64,000 nt of DNA, taken from the NCBI RefSeq assembly GCF_023546765.1, contig NZ_CP097484.1, positions 248,001 through 312,000 of the forward strand, in the 5' to 3' direction. This document shows positions 36,566 to 46,879 of the stretch, in pieces. Both the position numbers and the translations under genes were made by a program. This DNA comes from Methylobacterium tardum. Its GTDB lineage: Bacteria; Pseudomonadota; Alphaproteobacteria; Rhizobiales; Beijerinckiaceae. Under the pieces are notes generated by a model. That model worked only from the letters and a program-made list of their open reading frames with translations. It did no database searches and was not told the origin of the DNA. Within the stretch, counting starts at the first letter, position 1, and each line of letters begins with the position of its first letter.

Positions 36566-36814
36566 ATGGCGTCCGTTACAGTAGAGAAGCCGCTCGATGT
36601 CGGTGGGCCGATCAGCCGTCGGGCCGCCGCGCTGGCCAACGTGAAGTGGTTCCGCGCCCTCGCGTCGCGGGCCCTGCGCGAGGGTGGCCCGCAGGCCGAA
36701 CTCCGCGCCGCGAACGCGCGAGCGGCCGCCCGAATCATCATGCGGCAAGCCAAGCGGGACGCCATCGTCGCCCGTATGACGCGGGCGGCGCTGGAGGCAC
36801 AGATCCAGGCGTGA
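36566..36814 (+). CDS. Small basic hypothetical protein
   Basis: An 82-aa protein rich in Ala and Arg, predicted helical throughout (RRAAALANVKWFRALASRAL, then ARAAARIIMRQAKRD). It has no signal or membrane span. The AT-rich region 36460-36560 directly upstream probably holds its promoter. No family is recognised. Confidence 0.5.
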   Translation: MASVTVEKPLDVGGPISRRAAALANVKWFRALASRALREGGPQAELRAANARAAARIIMRQAKRDAIVARMTRAALEAQIQA

Positions 36815-36907
36815 CCGGTCTGGCTGCCGCGGCGCCCTGACGGCATCCTGGCGATGGCCGGGCGCGGCGTCGACCCGCTCCCGGCTCTGGATTAGCGTGT
36901 CCGCGGA

Positions 36908-37306
36908 TCAGCGCTTGAACTTGCCGTCGTACTTGAACTCGGGGGCGGACTTCAGCTGGTCCTTGCTGGCCCCGATGATGGCCTTCCACTTCTTGGCATC
37001 GGCGTCGTAGCCGAGTGCGATCGAGGCAGGCGAGACCGCCACATAGCGCTCGCCCATTCCGAGGAAGCCGCCGACCGAGACGATGTAGCCGGTGAGCTTC
37101 TCGTGATCGATCACGAGGTCCTTGATCTCGCCGACAGTGTTGTTCTGCGCGTCCGTGACGGTGAGCCCGATCAGGTTGTAGCTCAGCACGGCATCCTGCG
37201 GGACGGTCTCGAACTTCGGCGCGACCGTCGGAGGCGCCTCGTTGGCGGCAAGAGCCGGTCCGGCCAGGGCGGCGACTGCAAGGGTAGCGAGGACGAGGCG
37301 GCGCAT
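36908..37306 (-). CDS. Secreted PRC-barrel domain protein
   Basis: A 132-aa protein with a Sec signal (MRRLVLATLAVAALAGPALA) and one PRC-barrel domain: VLSYNLIGLTVTDAQNNTVG, then GEIKDLVIDHEKLTGYIVSV and a C-terminal Lys-rich tail. PRC-barrel proteins with signals are common in alphaproteobacteria and are linked to envelope or stress responses. The start was chosen at the signal peptide; the long upstream frame is not protein-like. Confidence 0.85.
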   Translation of the reverse strand: MRRLVLATLAVAALAGPALAANEAPPTVAPKFETVPQDAVLSYNLIGLTVTDAQNNTVGEIKDLVIDHEKLTGYIVSVGGFLGMGERYVAVSPASIALGYDADAKKWKAIIGASKDQLKSAPEFKYDGKFKR

Positions 37307-37570
37307 GGCGATCTCCAGTTCCCGGAATGGGTGGCTGGAAAGCCGGGAGCCCGCGCGATCGTTCCAATTCCTACCCGAAATGTTAATGCCCGGAACATGG
37401 AACCTCTGCACGCCTGATGGGCAGCGGCAAATCGGTTCGTGATCCCATCCCAGATCCGTCAACCGTATTGATCGAAAGCCCGGACAGATCGGCCGCACGG
37501 CGCACCATCGTCCCTGGCTGGCGCACGCGGGCCGGGGCATGCCGCTCGCAGGTTTGGAGGCGGGAGAGCG

Positions 37571-38464
37571 ATGGTGGCCGAGAGTTCGGGCGCGACTTTG
37601 TCCGCGGCAGGCAGTCCGGGCGCTTGGATCGACGGCCTGATCGGCGTCTCCATCTTCAGCGCGTCGCTCGTGGCCACGCGCCTCGCCCTGACCGGCATGG
37701 ACGCGTTGTTCCTTAGCGCGGCCCGGGCGGCTTTGGCGGGGCTTGCCGGAGCGAGTGCCCTGCTCGCCTTCCGGCAGAAGCGGCCGGCACGCCGTGATGT
37801 CCCGTCGCTCGTCATCGTGGCCTGCGGTGTCGTGGTCGGCTTTCCGCTGCTGACCGCGCTGGCTCTGCGGACCGTCGGCGCCGCGCACGGAACGGTCTTC
37901 GTCGGCCTGCTGCCGCTCGCCACCGCGCTTTTCGGCGCCCTCCGTTCGGGCGAGCGCCCGTCGCTCGCGTTCTGGCTGCTGTCGCTGGTCGGCGCGCTGA
38001 TCACGGTGGGCTTCGCGGCGCGCGGGCTCGACGGCCCGCCAGGCCCCGGCGACAGCCTCATGCTCGCCGCGGTCCTGGTCTGCGGCCTCGGCTACGCGGA
38101 AGGCGGGGTCCTGGCGCGCCGCCTTGGCGGCTGGCAGGTGATCGCCTGGGCGACCGTGCTGTCGCTGCCGTTGAGCCTGCCGCTGGCGCTGGTCCTGAGC
38201 CCGGCCGACCCGGCCGCGATCCCGATGCCGGCCTGGGTCGGCCTCGCCTACGTGGCGCTGTTCAGCATGCTCATCGGTTTCGTGTTCTGGTACCGGGCCT
38301 TGGCGCGGGGCGGCATCGCGACCATCGGTCAGCTCCAGCTGCTCCAGCCCTTCCTCGGGCTCGGCATCGCGGCCCTCGTGCTCGGCGAGCGCATCGAGCC
38401 CGCGATGATCGGCGCCGCGATCGCGGTCGCGTCCTGCGTCGCGCTGGCGCGGCGCCTGGCCTGA
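37571..38464 (+). CDS. EamA-family DMT transporter
   Basis: A 297-aa, ten-span inner-membrane transporter made of two EamA repeats (about 20-150 and 160-295). Features include the central SLVGALITVGFAARG and the C-terminal QLLQPFLGLGIAALVLGE, matching the conserved end of each repeat. It probably exports amino acids or metabolites; the substrate cannot be assigned. GGGAGAGCG precedes the ATG. Confidence 0.88.
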   Translation: MVAESSGATLSAAGSPGAWIDGLIGVSIFSASLVATRLALTGMDALFLSAARAALAGLAGASALLAFRQKRPARRDVPSLVIVACGVVVGFPLLTALALRTVGAAHGTVFVGLLPLATALFGALRSGERPSLAFWLLSLVGALITVGFAARGLDGPPGPGDSLMLAAVLVCGLGYAEGGVLARRLGGWQVIAWATVLSLPLSLPLALVLSPADPAAIPMPAWVGLAYVALFSMLIGFVFWYRALARGGIATIGQLQLLQPFLGLGIAALVLGERIEPAMIGAAIAVASCVALARRLA

Positions 38465-38489
38465 GGCATCGGCCGGCCGTCTGGCGCCC

Positions 38490-39428
38490 TCAACCCGACT
38501 TGGCCACGACCTCGATGTCGCGGTCGAGACCGCTCTCGACCTTGAACTCGCGCGTGTAGACCTGCCCGTCGTGGCGGGCGATCAACACGTAGTCGCCCTC
38601 GGCCAGCGTCACCTGCGGGAAGGCGCCGATGGCCTCGCGGATCGTGTCGCCGCCGGGCGTCAGGACCGAGAAGGCGGTTCCGGCGAACGCCTCCGCGCCG
38701 GCTGCGGCCACGAGCTTGAGGGTCACGGTGGCGGCCCGGTGGTTCAGGGTCGCCTCCGTCACCTTGCCGTTCTCGACCCGAAGATCCGCGCGCTGGATCG
38801 CGTTCGATTCCCCGTAGGTAGACACCACGTGATAGGTGCCCTCGGGCAGGCGGAGCAGCTCGCCGGTCTTGATTCCGGAGCGCACGAGGCGGCCCTCCGA
38901 ATTGGTACCCACCGGCACGAAGACCGAGAACAGGACCTGCGCCGGCGGGATCTTCTGGTCGCCGACGGCGCCCGACAGCTTCAGTGCGCCGGCCGCGACG
39001 CGCAGCGTCTCGGTGGTGGGTTGCCCTCCCATCACGATGCGCTTCGAAGCGCTGGCGAAGCCGTAGGTCACGGTCGCCACGTAGGTGCCGGGGGCGAGGG
39101 TGAAATGCGGCTCCGCCTCACCTGAGCGGGCGATGATCGACGGCTTGGTGCCGTCGCCGCGATCCTCGTAGACGCGCCACGCGAGCCCCTGCCGAAGCGG
39201 GGTCCCGGGACCCGACAGCAGCGCGGACAGCGAGAGCTGCGCGTCCGGCTCGGCGGATGGAAGGGCAGGGGGTAGGTTCGGGGTCGTGATCGAAGGCGAG
39301 GGCAGGGGCCCGCCGAGGCGATCCTGGAACAGGTCCTGCTGCGCGGCCGCGGGAACGGTCAGGGGCAGCGTGACGAGCATGGCCAACGCCGTCGCGGCAA
39401 GCCTCACGCACATCGCTCGGATCCTCAT
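38490..39428 (-). CDS. Secreted beta-rich hypothetical protein
   Basis: A 312-aa exported protein (signal within the first 30 residues, AMLVTLPLTVPAAAQQ). The mature part has three repeated beta-sandwich-like units, each with an ending of the type LAPGTYVATVTYG, LPEGTYHVVSTYG or LAEGDYVLIARHDG, reminiscent of carboxypeptidase-regulatory/PEGA-like folds. AGGAAAGG precedes the ATG. It has no enzyme motif and is likely periplasmic or surface-located. Similar proteins occur across Rhizobiales without known function. Confidence 0.72.
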   Translation of the reverse strand: MRIRAMCVRLAATALAMLVTLPLTVPAAAQQDLFQDRLGGPLPSPSITTPNLPPALPSAEPDAQLSLSALLSGPGTPLRQGLAWRVYEDRGDGTKPSIIARSGEAEPHFTLAPGTYVATVTYGFASASKRIVMGGQPTTETLRVAAGALKLSGAVGDQKIPPAQVLFSVFVPVGTNSEGRLVRSGIKTGELLRLPEGTYHVVSTYGESNAIQRADLRVENGKVTEATLNHRAATVTLKLVAAAGAEAFAGTAFSVLTPGGDTIREAIGAFPQVTLAEGDYVLIARHDGQVYTREFKVESGLDRDIEVVAKSG

Positions 39429-39611
39429 CGACCTTTCCTGTGGCTCGGCCGACGGGCCGCACCGCAGATCCGTCCGAAAGCCCGGGAGCTCGGTCGGCGG
39501 ATCATCCATCACTGCCTCTGCATCCGGACCGTGGCGACGGCAAGGCCGCTCTTCCACCGGCGGCTCGCGCATGCCACATCCCGATCGGGACCCGACACCG
39601 GGACGGAGCGC

Positions 39612-40175
39612 ATGACCGCCACCCTCGACCTCCTGAAGACCCGCCGCTCCGTGCCGCCGCCGCTGTTGGACGGCCCCGGTCCGGACCGCACGCAGCTGGA
39701 GACGATCCTGAGTGCGGCCTCGCGGGTGCCGGACCACGGCAAGCTGGCGCCCTGGCGCTTCATCGTGATCGCCGGCGAGGCCCGTGAGCGACTCGGCGAG
39801 ATCATCGCCCAGACCTACGCGGCGGACAATCCGGAGGCGGCGCCCGATCGTCTCGCACAGGAGCGCAGCCGCCTGACGCACGCGCCGCTGGCGATCGCCG
39901 TCGTGTCGCGGGCGGGACCGCACGTGAAGATCCCCGAATGGGAACAGGTCCTCTCCGCGGGGGCCGCCACCATGAACCTTGTCATCGCCGCGAACGCCGC
40001 CGGCTTCGCCACCTCCTGGTTGACTGAGTGGTTCGCCTACGACCGCCGCGTGCTCGATGCGCTGGGCCTAGCGCCGACCGAGAAGCTCGCCGGGTTCGTG
40101 CATATCGGCCGGGCCCGCGAAGTGCCGTCCGATCGACCGCGGCCGGCGCTCGCCGACATCGTCACGTATCTCTGA
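39612..40175 (+). CDS. Nitroreductase family FMN protein (RutE/HadB-type or YdjA-like)
   Basis: A 187-aa flavin enzyme. The start MTATLDLLKTRRSVPPPLL has the Arg-Arg-Ser FMN-binding pattern, followed by AASRVPDHGKLAPWRFIVI and the C-terminal EKLAGFVHIGRA. This layout matches YdjA-like minimal nitroreductases. It probably reduces a nitro, quinone or enone substrate with NAD(P)H. The flavin-reductase-like gene begins 11 nt downstream, so the two are likely one operon of flavin enzymes. Confidence 0.88.
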   Translation: MTATLDLLKTRRSVPPPLLDGPGPDRTQLETILSAASRVPDHGKLAPWRFIVIAGEARERLGEIIAQTYAADNPEAAPDRLAQERSRLTHAPLAIAVVSRAGPHVKIPEWEQVLSAGAATMNLVIAANAAGFATSWLTEWFAYDRRVLDALGLAPTEKLAGFVHIGRAREVPSDRPRPALADIVTYL

Positions 40176-40186
40176 GGGGCTTGGCC

Positions 40187-40816
40187 GTGCACTACGATCT
40201 TGAGGCCCCGCGCGACGCGCGCGCGCTGCCACACAATCCGCTCAAGGCCATCGTGGCACCGCGGCCGATCGGCTGGATCAGCGCCATGAATCGCGCCGGT
40301 CAGCTCAACCTCGCGCCGTACTCATTCTTCAACGCCGTGGCCGACAACATGGTCGCGTTCTCGTCCTCGGGCCGCAAGGACGCGATGACTTTCGCCGAGG
40401 ACGGCGCCGAATTCGTCTGCAGCCTCGCGACCTGGGACCTGCGCGACGGGATGAACGATTCCTCCGCGCCGCTGCCGCGCGGCCAGAGCGAATTCGCCTT
40501 CGCCAACCTCGAGACCGCGCCCTCGCAGAAGGTGCGTCCGCCCCGGGTGGCGGCCTCGCCGGCGGCGTTGGAATGCCGATGGCTCCAGACCGTGCCGCTC
40601 GTTCCGCTCGGGGGCGGGGAGCCGGACAACTTTCTCGTCATCGGCCAAGTCGTGTCGATCTATGTCGACGAACGCTACGTGAAGGACGGCATGGTCGATA
40701 CCGCGGCCATGCATCCGATCATGCGCGGCGGCTATTTCGACTACTTCCACGCCACCGCAGACACGCGGTTCCAGATGCGCCGGCCGAAGGGCGCGGGCGA
40801 GTTCGCCGGGTCCTGA
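40187..40816 (+). CDS. Flavin reductase-like (DIM6/NTAB) domain protein
   Basis: A 209-aa FMN-binding split-barrel protein starting with GTG. Key segments are LKAIVAPRPIGWISAMN (about residues 20-36), NLAPYSFFNAVADN and the later PHXXXXGGYFDYFH region near residue 185. Members are NAD(P)H:flavin reductases or flavin-dependent oxidoreductases. It follows the nitroreductase gene closely and may supply reduced flavin to it or act alone. Confidence 0.88.
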   Translation: MHYDLEAPRDARALPHNPLKAIVAPRPIGWISAMNRAGQLNLAPYSFFNAVADNMVAFSSSGRKDAMTFAEDGAEFVCSLATWDLRDGMNDSSAPLPRGQSEFAFANLETAPSQKVRPPRVAASPAALECRWLQTVPLVPLGGGEPDNFLVIGQVVSIYVDERYVKDGMVDTAAMHPIMRGGYFDYFHATADTRFQMRRPKGAGEFAGS

Positions 40817-40906
40817 AAGGAGAATCTGTCCGTCAGGGTGGATTGAGGACTTATTTACCATACGGAGCGCAGGTTCAGGCTGTCTTCAGCCCCCGTGCGC
40901 GCCCGG

Positions 40907-41992
40907 ATGTTCCTATTCACCACGCCGTCCAGCCCTCCGGAAAGCCCGCCTTCCCAGGCGCGGGCGCCGTCAGGCTCGACCGCTTCCGGACCGGTCGTCC
41001 AGGCGATCCGCGACGGCGCGACGGCGAGCGGCGTGGGGTTCGACTACCTCCTCGCCACGGCAAGGCGGGAATCGTCCCTCGATCCCACCGCGAAGGCCGG
41101 GACATCCTCGGCCACCGGGCTGTTTCAGTTCATCGAGCAGACCTGGCTCGGCGTGATGAAGAATGCCGGGCCGCGGCTCGGCCTCCAGGCGCAGGCCGAC
41201 GCCATCACGCGCCAGGCGGACGGAACCTATACGGTCACGGATGCGGGCCAGCGGCAGGCCATCCTCGATCTGCGCCGCGATCCGAAGGTCTCCGCGACGC
41301 TCGCCGGCGCACTGACGCAGCAGAATGCCGAAGCGCTCTCCGGCGCCCTCGGCCGGGAGCCGACCGCGGGCGACCTCTACGCGGCGCACGTCCTGGGCGC
41401 CAAAGGAGCCGCGGCCCTGATCTCGACGGCCCGCGCGTTTCCTGAGCGCGCCGCCGCCCTCGATCTTCCGGACGCGGCGGCCGCCAACCGCGCGCTGTTC
41501 TACGACCGCGCGGGACGACCGCGCAGCGCGGCGGAACTCTACGCCAGCCTCTCGGCGGCCGCCCAGGGGGCAGCGGCCACCGATATCACCGCCCTGCGCC
41601 AGGACAGCGCCCCGGCCACACAGGCCGTCTCGGCCTATGCCAGCGCCGCCACGGCGTTCGGCGGCAGCTCCGACCTGCGCAGCCTGTTCCAGACCGGTCA
41701 GCGCGGGGCCGTGTCGGATGCCGCCGCGCGGCTCTGGCAGGCGCGCAACAGCGCTCAGCCCACCGCGCACGCCGAGCCAACCTACTTCCCGCGCTCCGAC
41801 TCGGACGCGCCTGCGCGCGTCACCGCTCCCGATCCCGACGTGACCGGCGCGCTTCCCGCGATCGCGGCGACGCCGCCCGGGACCGCGCTCACCAATCCGC
41901 CGCTGCCGCCCCGCCGCCCGGCGGAGTTCGCCGCGAGCAATGCCATGACCGGCGGCAGGACCAGCCTGTTCGCCCCCCGGAGCGGTCCATGA
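40907..41992 (+). CDS. Lytic transglycosylase-like protein
   Basis: A 361-aa protein with an SLT domain near the N-terminus (about residues 30-140): the catalytic Glu is in LLATARRESSLDP, followed by SSATGLFQFIEQTWL. The middle and C-terminal parts are Ala-rich and low-complexity, ending in a Pro-rich tail. It would cleave peptidoglycan glycan strands, perhaps for insertion of an envelope apparatus. No classical signal peptide is seen. A GTG four codons upstream is an alternative start. Its TGA overlaps the ATG of the DUF2336 gene. Confidence 0.82.
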   Translation: MFLFTTPSSPPESPPSQARAPSGSTASGPVVQAIRDGATASGVGFDYLLATARRESSLDPTAKAGTSSATGLFQFIEQTWLGVMKNAGPRLGLQAQADAITRQADGTYTVTDAGQRQAILDLRRDPKVSATLAGALTQQNAEALSGALGREPTAGDLYAAHVLGAKGAAALISTARAFPERAAALDLPDAAAANRALFYDRAGRPRSAAELYASLSAAAQGAAATDITALRQDSAPATQAVSAYASAATAFGGSSDLRSLFQTGQRGAVSDAAARLWQARNSAQPTAHAEPTYFPRSDSDAPARVTAPDPDVTGALPAIAATPPGTALTNPPLPPRRPAEFAASNAMTGGRTSLFAPRSGP

Positions 41993-43503
41993 TCATCCGC
42001 GAGTTCCTGACCCGGACCCAGAACGGCTCGGCCAACCACCGCGCCGAAGCCGCGGCGGTCCTGGCGCGGACCTATCTCTACGGCAATCTCACGGCCGACG
42101 AGGCGTGGGAAACCAAGACCGCGCTGCTGACGATTCTGGACGATCCGTCGCCGGTGGTCCGTCGCGCCCTGGCCGAGACCTGTGCCGCCTCCGCCCGGAC
42201 GCCGCGCCCCCTGGTGGTCGCGCTGTCCTGCGACGTGCCCGAGGTCGCGCGGCTCGTGCTGGCGCGCTCGCCGGTGCTGACCGATGCGGATCTCGTGGAT
42301 GCCGCGGCCCTCGGCGACGAGACGACGCGTGCGGTGATCGCGGCCCGCCACCACCTGACGCATGCCGTCTCGGGAGCGCTCGCCGAGATCGGTGAACCGC
42401 ACATCCTCGTGGTTCTCGCGCGCAATCCCACGGCCAAGATCACCGCCGGCCGGATGCTGCGCATGCTGGAGCGGCACGGCGACGACGCCGCCCTGCGCGA
42501 GGCTCTGCTGACCCGGGCCGACCTGCCGCCGGAGGTCCGCCACGCGATCGGCCTCGCGGTGGCGGACGCCCTGTCCGACTTCGTGACGCACCGCGGCTGG
42601 CTCGGAGCCGAGCGCTGCGACCGCTTGAGCCGCGAGGCTGGCGAGCGCGTTGCGCTCGAGGCCTGCGGGGGCGCGGGAGCGGCCGCCGTGGCTCGGCTCG
42701 TCGCCCATCTGCGCACCACCCATCAGCTCACGGCCGGGCTGATCCTGCGCGCCGTCCTGTCCGGTCGGATCGACTTCGCCCTGGCAGCGCTTGCCGACCT
42801 GTCGGGCCAGGATCATGCCGGGGTCGCCCGGGCCATGCGCGATCCGCGCAGCTTCGCCGACCTTCACGCGCGGGCCGGCCTGCACGACGCACTCCTGCCG
42901 GCGATGCAGGCGGCGGTCTCGGCTTGGCAGGCAGTCAGTCGCCGCCCGGCCGCAAACCGCGGCGCCGGCCTATCGCGGCAGATCATCGAATGCGCGATCA
43001 GCGCTTGCGACGACCTGCCCGGGCCGGACATGCATCCGGTCCGCGCGCTGCTGAACCGGTATGAGGCAGAGGCCGCCCGCGACGAGGCCCGCGAGGTCGC
43101 GCGGGCCATCGCCGCGGAGGCGCTCGCGCGGGAGAACGCCCGTCGTGATGCCCAGGCGGCCGACGCCGCGTGGCGCGCCGCCCTGGACAGCCAGCGCCGG
43201 ACCGAATTCGCGCCCTCGGCGGGCGAGGCGGAGATTATCCCGGTAGCGGAGATCGTGGCCACTGCAGCGGCCGCGGAACCCCAGAATCCGGTCGGCGCGA
43301 TCCTCGAGGCTCTGCCGGACCAGATCCTGGCTTGGTACAGGACCGACGAGCCGGAGATGGATCCGGAGACGCAGGCGGCCACCGATGCGGTGCTCGACGG
43401 GCTCGGCGAGAGCCTGCTCGATCACTTCCGCGCCAGCCAGGACTCCGCCGCACCGGCGGCGGAGGCCGCCGAGCCCGACAGCGTGGTGAAGATCGCCGCC
43501 TGA
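41989..43503 (+). CDS. DUF2336 family protein
   Basis: A 504-aa HEAT-like helical protein of the DUF2336 family, opening MIIREFLTRTQNGSANHRAE, with repeats such as LDDPSPVVRRALAETCA and VARLVLARSPVLTD. The family is abundant in alphaproteobacteria and some members relate to cell cycle or flagellar regulation; the role here is unknown. The C-terminal 150 residues are Ala/Glu-rich, partly coiled coil. ATGA overlap with the transglycosylase gene indicates translational coupling. Confidence 0.85.
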   Translation: MIIREFLTRTQNGSANHRAEAAAVLARTYLYGNLTADEAWETKTALLTILDDPSPVVRRALAETCAASARTPRPLVVALSCDVPEVARLVLARSPVLTDADLVDAAALGDETTRAVIAARHHLTHAVSGALAEIGEPHILVVLARNPTAKITAGRMLRMLERHGDDAALREALLTRADLPPEVRHAIGLAVADALSDFVTHRGWLGAERCDRLSREAGERVALEACGGAGAAAVARLVAHLRTTHQLTAGLILRAVLSGRIDFALAALADLSGQDHAGVARAMRDPRSFADLHARAGLHDALLPAMQAAVSAWQAVSRRPAANRGAGLSRQIIECAISACDDLPGPDMHPVRALLNRYEAEAARDEAREVARAIAAEALARENARRDAQAADAAWRAALDSQRRTEFAPSAGEAEIIPVAEIVATAAAAEPQNPVGAILEALPDQILAWYRTDEPEMDPETQAATDAVLDGLGESLLDHFRASQDSAAPAAEAAEPDSVVKIAA

Positions 43504-43544
43504 ACAGGTGAGGCCGCCGACTGGATCGGACGCGGAGCAGGTCC

Positions 43545-45409
43545 CTACTCGGCCGCTCTGCGCTCTTCCGCCTCCGCCGGATCGGCGAGCCCGTAGCGTT
43601 CGATGCTGCTCTCCAGCCGCAGGGCGGCGTTGATCAGGGCCATGTGAGAGAAGCCCTGCGGGGTGTTTCCGCGTTGATCGCCGGTTTCCGGATCGATCTC
43701 CTCGGCGAACAGCCCGACATCGTTTCCGCGCGCGATCAGCCGCTCGAACGCGGCCTTGGCCTCGGCGGTGCGGCCGTCGAGGGCAAGGCAGCCCACGCGC
43801 CAGAAGGCGCAGGCCGTGAAGGTGCCCTCGTCACCGTCGAGGCCGTCATCCATGCGGTAGCGATAGATCAGGTCGCCGCGCCCCAGCTCCCGCTCGACGG
43901 CCGCGAGGGTCGAGCGCGTGCGCGGATCCTTCGGATCCAGCGCCCCGAACAGGGCGACGCGCAGCACCGCCGCGTCGAGGTGATGCGACCCGTAGGCGCC
44001 GACATAGGCCTGCTTCTCGGCATTCCAGCCGTTCTCGAGGTATTCTGCCCGGACCTCCGCGGCGACGCGCTCCCACTCGGCGATCTTTTCCTCGGGCACG
44101 CCCGCGATGTTGCGCCCGATGCGCACCGCGTCGGTGAGCGCGACCCAGATCATTGCCTTGGTGTGAACCTGCTGGCGCCGCTCGGTCCGAAGCTCCCAGA
44201 TCCCGTGATCCGCCTCGTGCCGGTGGCGGATCGCCCGCGCCGTGAGATTGTCGAGGACCTCCGGCAGGCGGTCGTTGACCTTCTCGGGCGGGTCGTAATC
44301 CACTGCCTCCAGGAAGATGCACAGCGCCCGCAGCAATTCGCCGTAGATGTCGTGCTGGTCCTGGAATTCCGCGACATTGCCGATCACCACGGGCCGCACA
44401 CCGTTCCAGCCGGCGAGATGCGTCAGTTCCTCCTCGGGCGGCATGCCGTCGGCGATGCCGTACATCAGCCGGGTCTCGCGCCCGTAGGTCCCGTCCCGCT
44501 CGCGCAGGAAGCGCAGGAATTCAGCCGCCTCGCGCACGTAGCCCAGCATCACGAAGGCCGTGACCGTGAAGGATGCGTCGCGCATCCAGGTGAAGCGGTA
44601 ATCGTAGTTGCGATTGCCCGGGACGGCTTCCGGCAGGCCGGCGGTGGCCGCCGCCAGGATCCCGCCCGAGGGCGAGTAGGTCAGCAGCTTGAGGCACAGC
44701 GCGGAGCGCATCACCGCGTCGCGATAGGCACCGCGATAGGTGCTGCGGGCGCACCAGCGGTGCCAGTAATCGACCGTCGACTTCATGCGGCGCTGTGCGC
44801 CGGCGAAGTCGTCGATGCACGCCTCCTCCTGATCCTCGCCGTGGGTGAGCACCAGGTAGGCGGTCTCGCCCGCGCTCAGGGTGAAACGGACCTCGGCCTC
44901 GTCGCCTGTGAGGTCCGGCCGCGGGAGGGCGTTGACCCGCAGCCGCCAGTCGCCGGCCTCGAAGAGTACGGAGGCGCCCTCGGCGATCGGCGTGCAGGCC
45001 CGGCGTGCGTAGTCGAAGGTCGGCCGCACGAGGAAGCGGCCGGTCACCTGCCCGGTCTCGCAGGTGAGCAGCCGGATCAGCCGGCTCTCGCCCTCGCCGT
45101 CCGGACCTTCGTCCGGTTCCGGGCTCGGCGGGTTGACCGGCATCACGTCCACGAGGCGGGCTCGGCCCGTGGCGGTCTCGAAGGTGGTCTCTAGGATGTT
45201 CGTGTCCGGCACGTAACGCCGTGTGGTGCCGCTGAGGCCGTCGAAAGCCGGCTGCAGGCGCCGCCCTTCTCGTCGTCGAGGAGCTTCAGGAACAGGGCGG
45301 GCGAGTCGTGGCGCGGCCAGCACAGCCAGTCGATCGAGCCGTCGCGGGCGATCAGGGCGCAGGAATGGGTGTCGCCGATGAGGGCGTAGTCGCTGATGGG
45401 CTTCGACAC
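43545..45409 (-). pseudogene. GH15 family glucoamylase/trehalase-like, split by a frameshift
   Basis: A GH15 glycoside hydrolase of about 600 aa. The N-terminus [20 protein letters not shown] through LLDDEKGG is in one frame from 45409. The remainder, from [19 protein letters not shown], is in another and ends at 43545. The junction (about 45258-45263, in a GGCGGCGCC run) needs one missing base. Catalytic-domain motifs are RFTWMRDASFTVTAFVMLGY and GLFAEEIDPETGDQRGNTPQ with its base Glu. It would hydrolyse alpha-glucans or trehalose. A sequencing indel is as likely as true loss. Confidence 0.85.
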
Positions 45410-45518
45410 GTGGTTTCCGGGGAGGGCTGCGTCCGCCGCGGCGGGCGGGATCGTCTCAGGGACGTAGCCGGGCGACGCCGAGCGGGGAGTCCCGCTCGAC
45501 GATTCGCCGCACGACGGC

Positions 45519-46763
45519 TCAGGTCTTGGCCCGGGGCAGCATCCGGTCGCTGATGATGCGCCGCTGGATCTCGCTCGTGCCCTCGAAGATCGTTGTCAGC
45601 CGCGCATCACGCCAGTAGCGCTCGACCCGGCGCTCGGTGGTGTAGCCGTTGCCGCCGTGCAGCTGCATGGCCTGGTTGGTGACGCGCACCGCCATCTCGG
45701 TGGCCAGCAGCTTCACCATGGCCGACTCGCTCTCGGCGGGCTCACCCTGATCGAGGAGATGCGCGACTTGGTGCCAGAAGGCCCGGGCCTGCGCGACCTC
45801 GGCGGCCATGTCGGCCAGGGCGAAGCGTAGGGCCTGGAAGTCGCCGATCGGATGCCCGAACTGGACGCGTTCCTGAAGGTAGGCTTGGCTGTCTTCCACG
45901 GCCGCCCGCGCCACTCCGACGGCGCGCGCCGCGGTGTGGACCCGGGCGATGTTGAGGCCGCGCTGGACCGCCGCGAACCCGCCGGAATCGGCGTCGGCGC
46001 CCTGGTCGCCGTAGAGGCCTGTGAGCCGGTCGCTCTCGGGCACGCGGACATCCTCGAGGGTCAGCTCGAAGGTTTCGAAGCCGTGATAGCCGATCTTGTC
46101 GATGACCCGGCCGGTCATGCCGGGAGGAAAGCTGTCGCGCTCCTTGATCACCAGGAACGGCTCCAGGCCGGCCGAGCGCGATTCTCCGGGCTCTGGGTCG
46201 CGGGTCCGAGCCAGGACCTCGACGAAGTTTGCGCCCTTGGCGAAACCGGCCCACCGCTTCGTCCCCGTCAGGCGCCAGACGTCGCCGTCGCGCACCGCCC
46301 GGGTCTGAACGCCGGCGAGGTCGGAGCCGGCATCGGGCTCCGACAGGGAGATCGATCCGATCCATTGTCCGCGGGCGGAGCGCCGGAGCAGGTCGGCGCG
46401 GCGCTTCGGATCGAGGGTCTGCGTCCCAAGCCCCTGGCCACGCGCCAGGATGCTGCCGACGGAGAGCCAGGCTCGCGCGAGCTCCTCCGAGACGAGGCAG
46501 TACTCGAACACGCCGAGGCCCAGGCCGCCCTGCTGCTCCGGAATCGTGATGCCGAACCAGCCCTTCTCGGCCATAGCGTCGATCAGCGTCCGGGGCATCT
46601 CGCCCTTTTGCCGATCCAGCTCATCGGCCAGCGGGAGCACCGTGTCGCGGGCAAAGGTCCGGGCCTCGTCCTGAAGCGCCATCCGCATGTCGGTCCGCCA
46701 CGGCGAGGCGAGTTCCGGCGGATGCGGCGCGATCCGTTCGCCCCGAGCCTCATTCTCGGTCAT
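45519..46763 (-). CDS. Acyl-CoA dehydrogenase
   Basis: A 414-aa FAD flavoprotein that forms the alpha-beta double bond of an acyl-CoA. It has an N-terminal helical domain, the FAD/substrate region [17 protein letters not shown], and the C-terminal domain with [20 protein letters not shown] and the catalytic base Glu in [13 protein letters not shown]. The start at [13 protein letters not shown] removes an unrelated N-terminal extension. It stands alone, divergent from the OmpR-type regulator. Chain-length preference cannot be judged. Confidence 0.93.
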   Translation of the reverse strand: MTENEARGERIAPHPPELASPWRTDMRMALQDEARTFARDTVLPLADELDRQKGEMPRTLIDAMAEKGWFGITIPEQQGGLGLGVFEYCLVSEELARAWLSVGSILARGQGLGTQTLDPKRRADLLRRSARGQWIGSISLSEPDAGSDLAGVQTRAVRDGDVWRLTGTKRWAGFAKGANFVEVLARTRDPEPGESRSAGLEPFLVIKERDSFPPGMTGRVIDKIGYHGFETFELTLEDVRVPESDRLTGLYGDQGADADSGGFAAVQRGLNIARVHTAARAVGVARAAVEDSQAYLQERVQFGHPIGDFQALRFALADMAAEVAQARAFWHQVAHLLDQGEPAESESAMVKLLATEMAVRVTNQAMQLHGGNGYTTERRVERYWRDARLTTIFEGTSEIQRRIISDRMLPRAKT

Positions 46764-46879
46764 CGGTTCCCCTTCGTCATGTCGCAGCCCAATGCAGGAT
46801 GCGTGCGGGAAACACGCGCTTACAAATTGGTTCCGCCAACCATCTTCGAATAATCGTCGGATCGGCGCATAATAGCCTG